Shown here: positions 45,678 through 55,461 of the stretch, in pieces
Layout: each line of letters starts with the position of its first letter
How positions within the stretch are numbered: position 1 is the stretch's first letter
NCBI RefSeq assembly: GCF_016056305.1
Contig: NZ_JAECZC010000108.1
Span: 62,001 to 126,000, forward strand
Reading direction: 5' to 3'
DNA length: 64,000 nucleotides
Origin: Amazonocrinis nigriterrae CENA67
GTDB lineage: Bacteria; Cyanobacteriota; Cyanobacteriia; Cyanobacteriales; Nostocaceae
Translations under genes and position numbers: made by a program
Notes under the pieces: model-generated
Told to the model about the DNA's origin: nothing
Database searches by the model: none
Seen by the model: the letters and a program-made list of their open reading frames with translations, nothing else

Positions 45678-45802
45678 TAGACTTCTTGCATAAGTCGGGA
45701 AAAGGGGAAGGGGAAAGGGGGAAAGGTTTGGTATTTTCTCTTTCCCCTTTAACCTTTTCCCTTTTCCCAGCTCTTGCAAAAAGCACTTTTGCAAGAGGTC
45801 TA
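45678..45802. mobile_element. MITE-like element with TA duplication
   Basis: The 121-bp unit (45680-45800) has 16-bp terminal inverted repeats GACTTCTTGCATAAGT and ACTTTTGCAAGAGGTC (14 of 16 matching). It is flanked by TA on both sides, the target duplication of IS630/Tc1-like transposition. The interior is a nested GGGGAAAGG/CCTTTTCCC inverted repeat that would form a hairpin downstream of uvrA and might terminate it. No coding capacity. Confidence 0.6.
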
Positions 45803-45847
45803 CTGTACCGTTGCCATAAGTATAGAAAAAGTGAATTTTTCTACATT

Positions 45848-46222
45848 TCAAGTATTAGTTTGATGTATAATCAGACGATTACCATCGGGGTCGTAGGCGT
45901 AAATTTCTCTGCCGTGGGAAGCAATCGATATTTCTCCTGGTGGAGGATAACCTAAGTTAGTCAGGTGTGCGATCGCATCTTCCAAGTTACTCACTTCTAA
46001 ACACAAACTTAGCTTACTTTTAGCTGAGTTTTCAAATTCTGACTCGTGTATTTTTTTGGGTTGAAAAATACCTAATCGCACACCAGGAAGCTGAAACTCA
46101 GCATACACATTTGGTATGAAACTGGCTGGTTTTTTCCCAAGTAAATCGGTATAGAAATTTACTAAATTATCAAATTTAACAGATGCTATGGTAACGAGTG
46201 CGTCTTGATAGTCGAAAGCCAT
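45848..46222 (-). CDS. VOC family (glyoxalase-like) protein
   Basis: The 124-residue protein has a VOC fold: ALVTIASVKFDNLVNFYTDLLG opening (in outline: VKFDNLVNFYTDLLG), then YAEFQLPGVRLGIFQPK, CLEVSNLEDAIAHLTNLG and a closing DPDGNRLIIHQ. The metal ligands of true glyoxalases are not all obvious (the first His is replaced), so it may be a binding or non-metal member. A frame extending upstream to 46330 exists, but its extra 36 residues look like intergenic sequence, so I start at ATG 46222. It is not related to the cluster VOC gene at 21086. Confidence 0.75.
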   Translation of the reverse strand: MAFDYQDALVTIASVKFDNLVNFYTDLLGKKPASFIPNVYAEFQLPGVRLGIFQPKKIHESEFENSAKSKLSLCLEVSNLEDAIAHLTNLGYPPPGEISIASHGREIYAYDPDGNRLIIHQTNT

Positions 46223-46338
46223 ACTAAGTAAGCAGGGTAAATCTTTTTCGTTGGAATTAGGCAGGGAATAGGGAGATGGAGGGGATGATAAATAATTCTT
46301 CACTCCTGCCTCTTGACAACTGACAGACATTCAAGCTG

Positions 46339-46359
46339 AAGTATAAAGTATAAAGTATG
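46339..46359. repeat. short STRR (AAGTATA)
   Basis: Three AAGTATA heptamers in the gap between two minus-strand genes. Confidence 0.7.
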
Positions 46360-46493
46360 AAATGACTCTACCTTGATTCTAAAGAGCCAAGTATAAATAC
46401 CATCAAGTGTGTTTTTTTCACTTTACTTGCTCTTGAGCTATGTAATGATAATTTGCCACTTCATCCTTTATACTTCACACTTTTTTAATCAAA

Positions 46494-47435
46494 CTAACCG
46501 ATTAATTTTTGCCAGGTTATTCCTCCTACAATCCCATCGGCAAGTAAACCATTCTGTCTTTGAAATGTCTTAATCGCTGCTTCTGTCTGAGGCCCATAGA
46601 CACCATCAAGTTCAACACCTACACGGTATTGTAGGTATCTAACAACTGTACCGCCAGCATGGTTGAGTCTGATGATACGTTTCGCCAAAATCAAATTAAT
46701 TGCATTCCATGTGGTTTCCTCAGCCACTCCAGTTGCTTGAATTCCGACAATATTTTGAAATTTTTCTATTGCTGATTTTGTTATCTCGCCCGCGATATTG
46801 TCTTCTACCAAAGGTTTACCTGCTTTATCAGTTATTTTTAGTCGATTTAAAGCTTTTTGCAATCTCAGGGTAGTGGTATCTGTATTTTGTTCATCATCTG
46901 GGACAGGGGAAACAGGAGTACTAGGCAATTTCCCAGTTAAACCTTTGACGATCGCATTAGCAAGTGCTTCGCTATCATATAGTTTCATATCTTTTGACGA
47001 ATCGAGGAAGCAATTTTCTATCAGAATCGCAGGCATGTTTGTATTTCTCAAGACAAATAAGTGAGTACCACTCTTAACACCCCTATTAAAAAATCCTAAT
47101 TTAACGATTTCATCTAATACAGGTTTTGCGATTTTTCTACCAGTCTCACTAGTTGCATATACTTCTGTGCCATTGGCTTGTCCATTAAAGCAATTAAAAT
47201 GTATTGAAACAAACACTTCCACTCCGCTAGCATTCGCTTTATTGCACCTTTGTGCCAGTGAATCTCTGACTGTGTTAGCTGCATCTGGCTTACATGCTAT
47301 GACTTCATGCCCCAAATCTTTTAACTTAGCTATAACTTTGTTACCCACCTCTAAGGTGAGATTGTCTTCAAATCTTAGCCCTCTAGCGCCTGTGTCTGGA
47401 GGACAATTATGCCCAATATCAATTCCATATCTCAT
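46494..47435 (-). CDS. N-acetylmuramoyl-L-alanine amidase with two peptidoglycan-binding domains, no signal peptide
   Basis: This Amidase_3 enzyme cuts the bond between muramic acid and the stem peptide. The zinc and catalytic residues are present: H9 (DIGHN), E23, H79 (SIHFN) and E140 (ILIENCF). Two C-terminal PG_binding_1 repeats follow (about 185-250 and 260-313, ending QTEAAIKTFQRQNGLLADGI and VGGITWQKLIG). The N-terminus starts directly with the catalytic fold and has no signal peptide. That is typical of phage-type or leaderless lysins, but unusual for a cell-division amidase. It could need a holin or lysis to reach the wall. Confidence 0.88.
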   Translation of the reverse strand: MRYGIDIGHNCPPDTGARGLRFEDNLTLEVGNKVIAKLKDLGHEVIACKPDAANTVRDSLAQRCNKANASGVEVFVSIHFNCFNGQANGTEVYATSETGRKIAKPVLDEIVKLGFFNRGVKSGTHLFVLRNTNMPAILIENCFLDSSKDMKLYDSEALANAIVKGLTGKLPSTPVSPVPDDEQNTDTTTLRLQKALNRLKITDKAGKPLVEDNIAGEITKSAIEKFQNIVGIQATGVAEETTWNAINLILAKRIIRLNHAGGTVVRYLQYRVGVELDGVYGPQTEAAIKTFQRQNGLLADGIVGGITWQKLIG

Positions 47436-47859
47436 CTGCCAATCCTCAAATTTTTACAATTTTTTTAGGCTTTCCCAGCTTGACATATGCAGTTTGGTTA
47501 ATATTAATTAACCCAAATTTAATTCACATATTGTCTGTGACAAAATCTCAATTATTTAGTTTATATTGTAATTAAAAAATATTTTTAAGTATTTTTATCT
47601 AAATTAGTAAGAAATTACTAATTTTTGAAGTTACTTTCAATAAACTAATTATAAGCATTATTAAAATAATAACTTTTTGTAAAAGCAAATAGTTATGAAC
47701 TACAAAAATTTCAACGGGTCGCGGCGAAGCGCGAAGCGGTAGCGAGGTAGGAACGTCAAAGTCGGGAAACCATGCGCGACTGTCGCTCATGGTAAGCCAC
47801 TGCGTTGGACGGGTTTCCCACACCCTACACCCTGTGCCAATGACGCTTTGACCTCCTAG
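47436..47859. repeat. intergenic region with dispersed GC-rich repeat
   Basis: No gene is supported; a frame at 47599-47823 is repeat-derived. The stretch 47708-47825 is a GC-rich dispersed repeat sharing GCGGTAGCGAGGTA (inverted) with 5223 and TGCGTTGGACGG with 6373. Confidence 0.6.
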
Positions 47860-50001
47860 TTAAGTTAAATTAATAGGAATTTCAAATTGAAATTCAGCCC
47901 CCTGTCCTGGTATCGACAGACAAGTAAGTTTTCCCTTATGCTTGTCCACTATAATTTGGTAGCTAATTGATAGTCCTAACCCCGTACCTATTCCCACTGC
48001 CTTAGTTGTGAAGAAGGGATCAAACAAGCGTTTGAGTACATTTTCTGGTATTCCTGGGCCATTATCAGTAAACTTAATTACAACGTTGTTTGTCTCAGTT
48101 ACTTGGGTATGAATACGGATGCTACTAGGTGTTTGTCCCATCTGTTCCATAGACCGCTCTTGATCTCGTTGTTCTAGTGCATCTAAAGCATTAACTAAAA
48201 TGTTCATGAAAACTTGATTAAGCTGTCCTGGGTAGCATTCTACTAGAGGCAGATTGCCATATTCCTTGATGATTTCAATTGCTGGACGATTATGTTGTGC
48301 TTTGAGACGATGTTCTAGAATTACTAAAGTGCTGTCAATACCTGAATGAATATCTACAGCTTTGCACTCTGCTTCATCCATACGGGAGAAGTTTCGCAAA
48401 GAGAGAACAATTTGTTTAATCCGGTCTGCACCCATTTTCATAGAGGAGAGTAATTTCGGCAGATCTGACATGAGAAATTCCAGATCAATGGCTTCTATGT
48501 GTTCTTGAATGGCTTTTACAGGATTGGGATAATGTTCTTGATAAAGCTCAACCAACTCCAGTAAATCGTGGATGTATTGGTTGGCTGGCTGAATGTTGCT
48601 GTAGATAAAACTTGTAGGATTGTTGATTTCGTGAGCAACTCCAGCAACCAATTGACCGACAGAAGACATTTTTTCGCTTTGGATGAGATGAGCTTGGGTG
48701 CATTGGAGTTCTTTGAGGGTTACCTCCAAATCTTGCGCTTTTTGTCGCAGAGCTTCTTCAACAGCTTTAAGTTCGCTGATATCCCTTGCGATGGTAGAGA
48801 AATACTCAACCTCACCTTCAGGTGATTTGTGAGCAATGATCAGTTGGGAAAGGGGAATTTCTCGTCCATCTGCTCCCAAAAGAGCCGTTTCTCCCACCCA
48901 ATTACCTAATTTTACTGATTCTGGTAATCCCTGATTTTGGATAATCTCGTTTGCCCAACTGGGATGATTTTGGGATAAATTTCTGTCCCCCAAAGATTCT
49001 TCTTCCAAAAGACCCAACATTCTCCGAGCGGCTTGATTAAAGTAGAGAACTTGCCCAGTTAAGTCAGAGGTGCTAATAAAGTCTGGCGATGCTTCTAGAA
49101 TTGCTAGTAACTTTGCCTGTTCTTTTTGTGCTTGCTGACGTTCGCAAATATCACGAGATACGCCAACTGTCATTACCACTTGACCTTGTTCGTTACGGAT
49201 TGCAGATTTAATTGTATGAAATAGGCGTACTTCGCCATCATAGCGAGTTGATGGCTCTTGGGGAATTTCTAGGGTTTGTCCAGTTTCAAATACGTAAACA
49301 TCATCTTTGATGTATTGGAGAGTATTGTCAGGCTCGTTGAAGGGCGCATCAATTATGTCTCGGAGTTGCTCATCGCTCATACCGTAATAATCACGGAATG
49401 CTTTGTTAGCCCAAATAATCCGAGATTTAGCACCTTTAACCAGTACCATATCAGTAATCGCATCAAGGATTTGCTGATAGGTCTTTTCGTTTTCACGCAA
49501 GGCAGTTTCAAACGACTTTACTTTCGTCACGTCCTGCACTGTTGAAACAATGCTAATTACTTTGCCATCAAGGTTAGTCATAGGAGTATTACTCCACTCA
49601 CAAATAATAATCTTTCCATTTTTGGTTAGATTCTTAGTGAGATTGTTACCTTCTAGTTTCTGTTCAATGAGTAACTCCATGATTTTGCTAACTTGTGCCC
49701 TATCACTTGCTGGCACAATTAGTTCTGTCAGCTGACAACCGAGTACTTCACTTTTGCTGTATCCAAACAATTTTTCAGCCGCCGGATTCCATTGTGTGAC
49801 CTCAAAGGCTGCATTCCACTCAATTATCGGCAAAGGATTGTGTTGTATTAGTAACAACAGCTTGTCTTGCAAATGTTTCAAGTTTTGCTCTAAAAGTTGA
49901 TGCTCTAATTCTTGACAATTTTTACTGGTTTGGTCAAGTTCCAATATCTGATTGACAGAACAATGATTACCGTATTGAATGGCTTGTGGTTGAGGTTTCA
50001 T
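47860..50001 (-). CDS. PAS-domain sensor histidine kinase
   Basis: The 713-residue kinase has a short coiled N-terminus and three PAS domains at about 50-165, 175-290 and 300-415 (each with an N-x-A-A/F core such as WNPAAEKLFGYS, IIWANKAFRDYYG and LYFNQAARRMLG). A coiled linker and a HisKA domain with H457 (GVAHEINNPTSF) follow, then a HATPase_c (N600/N604, DNGPGIP, FTTKAVGIGTGLGLS). There is no membrane segment, so it senses a cytoplasmic signal. No response regulator is adjacent, so it is an orphan. AGG lies just before the ATG. Confidence 0.93.
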   Translation of the reverse strand: MKPQPQAIQYGNHCSVNQILELDQTSKNCQELEHQLLEQNLKHLQDKLLLLIQHNPLPIIEWNAAFEVTQWNPAAEKLFGYSKSEVLGCQLTELIVPASDRAQVSKIMELLIEQKLEGNNLTKNLTKNGKIIICEWSNTPMTNLDGKVISIVSTVQDVTKVKSFETALRENEKTYQQILDAITDMVLVKGAKSRIIWANKAFRDYYGMSDEQLRDIIDAPFNEPDNTLQYIKDDVYVFETGQTLEIPQEPSTRYDGEVRLFHTIKSAIRNEQGQVVMTVGVSRDICERQQAQKEQAKLLAILEASPDFISTSDLTGQVLYFNQAARRMLGLLEEESLGDRNLSQNHPSWANEIIQNQGLPESVKLGNWVGETALLGADGREIPLSQLIIAHKSPEGEVEYFSTIARDISELKAVEEALRQKAQDLEVTLKELQCTQAHLIQSEKMSSVGQLVAGVAHEINNPTSFIYSNIQPANQYIHDLLELVELYQEHYPNPVKAIQEHIEAIDLEFLMSDLPKLLSSMKMGADRIKQIVLSLRNFSRMDEAECKAVDIHSGIDSTLVILEHRLKAQHNRPAIEIIKEYGNLPLVECYPGQLNQVFMNILVNALDALEQRDQERSMEQMGQTPSSIRIHTQVTETNNVVIKFTDNGPGIPENVLKRLFDPFFTTKAVGIGTGLGLSISYQIIVDKHKGKLTCLSIPGQGAEFQFEIPINLT

Positions 50002-50596
50002 CCTGTCTATATGACTAATAAATTTGTATACTTATTAATTAATATTCCCTATTTTTTAATTAATGTAACATTTTACCCCCCCGATAAAATTAAATTAGTG
50101 ACTGGTGAGTGTTTCCTTATTTTAGAGTATAGCGAGAGTACTTAGAGGCAAAGTGATCAAAAGGTTACTGTCTTGGACGGCTAAGTCTTCCTTTTCCTAC
50201 CCTCTCTCACTCTATCTCTTCCAGAGGTCTACTGTGGAGTTTATTTACCTATTCCAGTCAGGAGTAATAAGGAATGGACATTTAGTACAGGAAGTATAGG
50301 GTCAACAGCGGAACCAGTAACCTATTTAACCCATTCTTGCCAATGGTTTTTTTAAAAATATTTAAGATTTAAGAATATTATTGATGGCGATCGCACTTCA
50401 GGTCGCCATAGGCATTAATATTTGTCAAAGAATACAAGGTCAACACAAAACCACAACACATAACCGCCATTAATGAAGCGATTAGAACATCTCAATAGTC
50501 GTCTCTGGCGATAAATCCGCCAAAGACGACTAATTCACTAAGTTATGCTAATACCAAAGGAGAATCTATCAAATACAAGTTGACAAAGAATTGTTG
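50002..50596. other. intergenic region with hairpin downstream of the PEP-CTERM gene
   Basis: No gene is supported. TAGTCGTCTCTGGCG (50496-50510) pairs with CGCCAAAGACGACTA (50518-50532) with one mismatch. No T-run follows on either strand, so it is a hairpin of unclear role, 65 nt after the PEP-CTERM stop. AGAGGTCTACTGT (near 50223) recurs at the right end of the MITE at 45793. Confidence 0.5.
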
Positions 50597-51571
50597 TTAC
50601 AACACCTCCCTTTCATCTGTTTTTTTGTTTCTTTTGAGACAATAAATTGCATTCAATGCTCCAAACATTAAGAAGCCCAATGCAGAAGAAGGTTCGGGTA
50701 CTGTTGTAGGTCTGACGACTTGTATAGAAGCTCCAAATCGAAGATTTATTCCACCAAATCCATTTCCGAGAATAAAATTAGTTTCGTCAGGTTGGTATTC
50801 TTCGTGAACTAGCTGGATTTTACCACCACCGACAGCAACATCTTGTAAGAAAGCATTAGCTAAAGCATCCCCAACTGGATCTAGTCCAGTCACCTTCGTG
50901 GCTGTAATTGGATCGGTAAAAGCAACGTCACTATCATCAGAAACTGATGTTGTAGAACCGTAATTTATAGCTGCATAAATATCCGAATATCCGAAACTGA
51001 CTATCTTTTGTGTACCAAAAGTAAGAAACACTTCAACATCATCTGGATTAGCTTTATAAATTTTTTCCTCAATATTGGAATTGGGACTACCAAACCAATC
51101 TTTGCCGAGAATATCATCTCCCAAATTCCACGTTTTAATAAAATCATGGTCACTCTTTTGACCAAAGCCAAAGCCAACACTATCTAGCAAAATTCCATTA
51201 TTTTTTAGGTAGTTACTAAATGTAGGGAAGCCAGCGATTTCAGTCGCACTTGTCGCTCTAGTAGCACCACTAGGAGGTACTTCTGGACTTCCCTGACGAC
51301 CAGTCACGTAATAAGGAGCCTTACCCACTCCATTTAGGCTGATAACTGGATGACCGGAGTCTAGGGAAGTGGGATTTAAATTAGAGAAAACTGTATATCC
51401 CTGGTTTTGAAATGGGTCTCCAGAAAAAGTTAGGCGATTATTAGAGTTTATTGGTCGTGATGAAATATTTTTCAGTTGATCGTAGTCGAAAGTTGCAGCT
51501 TGAACACGTAAAGATGTACACAGGGAAACTGTGGTTAACCCAAGAATTGTTGCAAGAAGATGAGTACGCAT
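50597..51571 (-). CDS. PEP-CTERM sorting-signal protein
   Basis: The 324-residue exported protein begins with a signal peptide (LLATILGLTTVSLCTSLRVQA). It ends with the PEP-CTERM tail: VPEPSSALGFLMFGAL, a short hydrophobic helix and basic residues. In bacteria this tail is processed by an exosortase and is linked to extracellular matrix or polysaccharide. The middle (about 30-290) is beta-rich, with Asp/Asn turns (NSNNRLTFSGDPF, DDSDVAFTDPI) and no domain I can name. No exosortase gene is in the window. A stand-alone gene. Confidence 0.88.
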   Translation of the reverse strand: MRTHLLATILGLTTVSLCTSLRVQAATFDYDQLKNISSRPINSNNRLTFSGDPFQNQGYTVFSNLNPTSLDSGHPVISLNGVGKAPYYVTGRQGSPEVPPSGATRATSATEIAGFPTFSNYLKNNGILLDSVGFGFGQKSDHDFIKTWNLGDDILGKDWFGSPNSNIEEKIYKANPDDVEVFLTFGTQKIVSFGYSDIYAAINYGSTTSVSDDSDVAFTDPITATKVTGLDPVGDALANAFLQDVAVGGGKIQLVHEEYQPDETNFILGNGFGGINLRFGASIQVVRPTTVPEPSSALGFLMFGALNAIYCLKRNKKTDEREVL

Positions 51572-51995
51572 AGGTATAGGAATCCTAAATCAATCATGAA
51601 AAAATACAAACAAAAATAAAGCAGCCATAATTACTAATAGCTTGAGGATAGCAATGTATATACAATTGCTATTAGAGGTCATCACAAAATGAATTAATAG
51701 TAAATATATTGCTAATTTTCATAGAAAATTAAAATATGAAAATATCGGATATTTATAAATGAAAAACTTGTGAAAAATATAAAAAATATGGAAAAATTGG
51801 ATACAAAATGGTAAAAACTTAGGTAAAAATATGAAAAAGTCGGTTTTTTAACTTAAAATTAAGTCAATACAATGAATCAGTTTATGATAGAGAAATTACT
51901 TTTTAATTAAGTGAACCTAATTCAATATAAAATGCCAACAATATAAACCCATTCATCGTTATGTTTTTCTTCTCGCTTTGTAAAGGATAGCCTTG
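51572..51995. other. A-rich intergenic region, leader of the AAA/CHASE2 gene
   Basis: No gene is supported. It contains a GAAAAA/AAAATAT-rich run (51740-51850) and TATAAT-like hexamers. AAGGA at 51983 is the ribosome site of the next gene. Confidence 0.45.
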
Positions 51996-54725
51996 ATGAC
52001 AGCAGCTCAGTCAAACTTTGAATATCAAATTGGAGGTAGTCTTGAAAGTAGCGCTCCTAGCTATGTGAAACGACAAGCCGATTCAGAATTTTATGAAGGG
52101 TTAAAAGCGGGTCAGTTTTGTTATGTGCTGAACTCACGACAGATGGGTAAGTCTAGCTTGCGAGTACGGACTATGCAAAAGCTGCAAGCAGAAGGGATAA
52201 TCTGTGTTTTTATTGACCTGACAGGGATGGGTACGCAAGATGTAACGCCGGAAAAGTGGTATGCAGGGATTGTTCAATCTTTGGTAAGTGGTTGCCAACT
52301 GAACTCAAAAATTCAATGGCGGACTTGGTGGCGTGAGCGGCGGGATTTGCTTTCATCGGTGCAGTGTTTGAACCAATTTATTGCAGAAGTAGTATTAGTA
52401 GAGGTGAAGCAAAATATAGTTATTTTTATTGATGAAATTGATCGAGTTTTGAGTCAGAATTTCTCATTGGATGATTTTTTTGCTTTAATGAAATTTTTCT
52501 TGCAGCAACGAGAAGTTTGTGATGAATATAGGCGTTTGACTTTTGCCCTATTGGGGGTAGCAAATCCTAATGAATTAATTCAAGATAAGACCCAGACACC
52601 ATTTAATATTGGCAAGGCAATTGAAATGCAAGGATTTCAGCCTGATGAAGTGCAACCATTAATAGATGGTTTGAAAGGCAGAGTGACCAACCCCGAAACG
52701 GTTTTAATGCAGATACTAGAATGGACAAGTGGACAACCGTTTCTTACACAAAAACTGTGTCAGTTTATAGTTTTGGAGTCAACTGCTCAAAGATTTTCAT
52801 TGGTTGAGCAAGTGGTAAAATCGCGTATTGTTGAAAATTGGGAATCCCAGGATGAACCTGAGCATTTGCGGACAATTCGCGATCGCATCTTGTACAGAAA
52901 TGAAAAACGTACAGCTAGGTTATTAGAGTTATACCAGCAAATTTTACAGCATGGAGAAATTCCTGCCGATGGTACTCCTGAACAAATCGAACTACGACTG
53001 TCAGGTTTAGTAGTCGAACGACAAGGCAAGCTCAAGGTATATAACCGCATTTACGAAGCTGTGTTTAACCAAAGTTGGGTTGACAGTAAATTAGCACAGT
53101 TGCGACCTTATGCAGAAGCGATCGCAGCTTGGTCAGCCTCAGCTTGTCAAGATGAATCCTATCTATTGCGAGGACAAGCTTTACAAGATGCTTTAGCTTG
53201 GGCATTGGGTAAAAGCCTTGGCAATTTAGATTATCAATTTTTAGTCGCAAGTCAAGACTTAGCCAAACGCCAAGCGCAAAACTCACTACAAACACTAGCA
53301 CATGCCAATCAACTTTTAGTCCAAGCCAGACAACAAGCCAAACAAGAAGTTTTGCAGCAGCGAATTGGCTGGGGTTGGATACCACGGATTGCTATAGGCG
53401 TGACTGCACCGATTCTGCTACTACGCTTTGCTGGACTGTTGCAAGGTGGCGAGTGGAATATGCTTGATCAGTTTTTTCGCTGGCGCTTGCCAGAGTCACA
53501 AGACTTGCGGATAGCGATTGTTACTATTGATGAACAAGATATCAAAAAGGTAGGAAAGTGGCCTATCCCCGATCAAGTTTTAGCTGAGGCAATTGCCAAT
53601 ATTAAAGCCCAAAAACCTAGAGCAATTGGTTTAGATATTTATCGAGATTTGCCTGTAGAACCTGGGCATCAAAACTTAGTTAACATCTTCCAATCAACTT
53701 CTAATTTATATGGAATTGAAAAAATCGTGGGAAGTAACATTAATACCGTTGCGCCTCCTCCCACTCTCAACCCAGAAAGAGTAGGTTTTGCTGATCAAAT
53801 ATTAGATGCAGATGGCAAAATACGTCGTGCATTATTATCAGTAGACCTCTCGAAAAATGAAGTGCGCTACAGTTTGGCGTTGAAGTTGGCGCAACACTAT
53901 CTCAAGTCTGAAAGGATAAACCCAGAATTAATTGACAACGACCCCCAACGTCAAAGGTTACGTTGGGGTAAAGCAGTTATTGAGCGGTTTTTGGGCAATG
54001 ACGGCGGCTACATCCATGCGGACGCTGGAGGTTATCAAATTTTGCTCAATTTTAGAGGTAATCAGGAAAATTTTGTTACCTTTCCTTTGAGAGATGTATT
54101 GAAAAACCGCATCCCCCCTGATAGTTTACGCGATCGCCTAATTCTGATTGGCACGACTGCTGAAAGCATTAAAGATGTATTTTATACGCCCTACAGCAGT
54201 GGTCTATTTAGTTCTTCCCAACCGATGCCTGGGGTGAGTGTTCATGCCAATATTATCAGTCAAATCATTAGTGCAGCTATTGATGGTAGACCTTTACTGC
54301 ATGTTTGGCAAGACCCCCTAGAATGGCTGTGGATTTTACTTTGGGCGGGATTAGGAGCAGTGATTAGCCGACAGTTGAAGTCTACAATTGCGATCGCTAT
54401 TAGTATCACCCTTGCTAGTGGTGGGCTTGTGGGAATTGGCTTTTTAGCCTTTTGGTTAGGTTGGTGGTTACCCGTTACTCCCTCACTGCTGGCGCTTTTG
54501 GGATCAGCAGTCGCTCTAATGCTTGTCACTCACAACCAAATTGAAAGACTGCAATTTCATCGAACCTTAGCACTGCTTTTAGAAATGCGTCAAGATCATC
54601 CCCTTGCTGGAGCAATTGCAATTGAATACCTCAAGCAGTCAGAAAGTCAAGAGCATCAGGCTTTGATTAAACAGCAGTTGCAAGAAAAACAGATCGCCAC
54701 TTCTACAATCGTAGCGGTTGAGTAG
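51996..54725 (+). CDS. AAA-like ATPase / CHASE2 membrane protein
   Basis: The 909-residue protein has an N-terminal AAA-like ATPase domain (about 10-350) with Walker A NSRQMGKSSL (51-54 GKSS) and Walker B IVIFIDEIDRVL. A membrane segment lies at about 460, a CHASE2 sensory domain at about 480-735 (VTIDEQDIKKVGKWPIPDQ ... AIGLDIYRDLPVEP, LRDRLILIGTTAESIKDVF). Three C-terminal helices follow, ending near residue 850. CHASE2 is an extracytoplasmic sensor normally attached to kinases or cyclases. Here the only visible output is the AAA-like domain. It overlaps the convergent DUF928 gene by 23 nt. I start at ATG 51996, not the TTG before it. Confidence 0.85.
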   Translation: MTAAQSNFEYQIGGSLESSAPSYVKRQADSEFYEGLKAGQFCYVLNSRQMGKSSLRVRTMQKLQAEGIICVFIDLTGMGTQDVTPEKWYAGIVQSLVSGCQLNSKIQWRTWWRERRDLLSSVQCLNQFIAEVVLVEVKQNIVIFIDEIDRVLSQNFSLDDFFALMKFFLQQREVCDEYRRLTFALLGVANPNELIQDKTQTPFNIGKAIEMQGFQPDEVQPLIDGLKGRVTNPETVLMQILEWTSGQPFLTQKLCQFIVLESTAQRFSLVEQVVKSRIVENWESQDEPEHLRTIRDRILYRNEKRTARLLELYQQILQHGEIPADGTPEQIELRLSGLVVERQGKLKVYNRIYEAVFNQSWVDSKLAQLRPYAEAIAAWSASACQDESYLLRGQALQDALAWALGKSLGNLDYQFLVASQDLAKRQAQNSLQTLAHANQLLVQARQQAKQEVLQQRIGWGWIPRIAIGVTAPILLLRFAGLLQGGEWNMLDQFFRWRLPESQDLRIAIVTIDEQDIKKVGKWPIPDQVLAEAIANIKAQKPRAIGLDIYRDLPVEPGHQNLVNIFQSTSNLYGIEKIVGSNINTVAPPPTLNPERVGFADQILDADGKIRRALLSVDLSKNEVRYSLALKLAQHYLKSERINPELIDNDPQRQRLRWGKAVIERFLGNDGGYIHADAGGYQILLNFRGNQENFVTFPLRDVLKNRIPPDSLRDRLILIGTTAESIKDVFYTPYSSGLFSSSQPMPGVSVHANIISQIISAAIDGRPLLHVWQDPLEWLWILLWAGLGAVISRQLKSTIAIAISITLASGGLVGIGFLAFWLGWWLPVTPSLLALLGSAVALMLVTHNQIERLQFHRTLALLLEMRQDHPLAGAIAIEYLKQSESQEHQALIKQQLQEKQIATSTIVAVE

Positions 54726-55461
54726 CGATCGCTTCTAGCCCTACAGACTTGAGAAAGTTAGTCCAGATATCTGCTATGGCTTGATTGTTAGGCTGAGTGT
54801 TTTTGATTTGCGCCAGAGTAATGGCAGCATCATACCAAATTCCTGCTTCACTGTAAGCATCTACCTGTTCCAAAGCTGTCTTCTGATGATTTTGGGGATG
54901 AGGTAAAGCCACACGGCGTACCCAGGAACTAATTACCGGGTCATTAGGGCTAGGTTTTTCCCCACATACCAACACCAAAACCCACTGATAATTTTTCCCT
55001 ACTTCCAAAGGGGGAGAGCTATCTGCTGATTTGATGCTAATAATACCAGGTTCACCTTGAATAGGAATGAAAGTTTGGGAATGCAGTTGATTATCTTCGG
55101 TCATCAAGCTTAAGACTACTTGCTTGGCAGATGTTTGTGGCAGATACACTAAAAATGTTGGATGCTCTGCTATAGTCAACCCGTAGTTACTATCAGCAGG
55201 AACAAGAGCCATGATAGGGGTCTGGTTGGCTGGGGTGGTTGATGTTGCATCTTGAGGACATTGCCAATCACGACGCGACCCTGCTGATGATGTAGTTTTT
55301 GGCTTCCCGTCATTTGGTGGTGGTTTGAATATTATCTGCTGGGGTTTTGACCGATTAGTCGGCGTTGGAATATTTGCAGTTGATTGGGCAATTGTTGGTT
55401 GCGTCCCTATAAGAAACGACCCTACGGCAATTAAATAAATCAACTGTTGACTATTTAACAT
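54703..55461 (-). CDS. DUF928 exported protein
   Basis: The 252-residue protein has a signal peptide (LIYLIAVGSFLIGTQPTIAQ) and a Pro/Ser-rich linker. The DUF928 domain at about 80-235 includes ALVPADSNYGLTIAEHPTFLVYLP and YQWVLVLVCGEKPSPNDPVISSWVRR, a cyanobacterial family of unknown function. It is the last gene of the TpsB-TpsA-CHAT operon, 87 nt after the CHAT gene. Its 3' end overlaps the convergent CHASE2 gene, so the two units may interfere. A single-gene promoter is not visible. Confidence 0.85.
   Translation of the reverse strand: MLNSQQLIYLIAVGSFLIGTQPTIAQSTANIPTPTNRSKPQQIIFKPPPNDGKPKTTSSAGSRRDWQCPQDATSTTPANQTPIMALVPADSNYGLTIAEHPTFLVYLPQTSAKQVVLSLMTEDNQLHSQTFIPIQGEPGIISIKSADSSPPLEVGKNYQWVLVLVCGEKPSPNDPVISSWVRRVALPHPQNHQKTALEQVDAYSEAGIWYDAAITLAQIKNTQPNNQAIADIWTNFLKSVGLEAIATQPLRL

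Noticed and set aside
47599-47823. 74-residue minus frame
   Set aside because: Runs through a GC-rich dispersed repeat.
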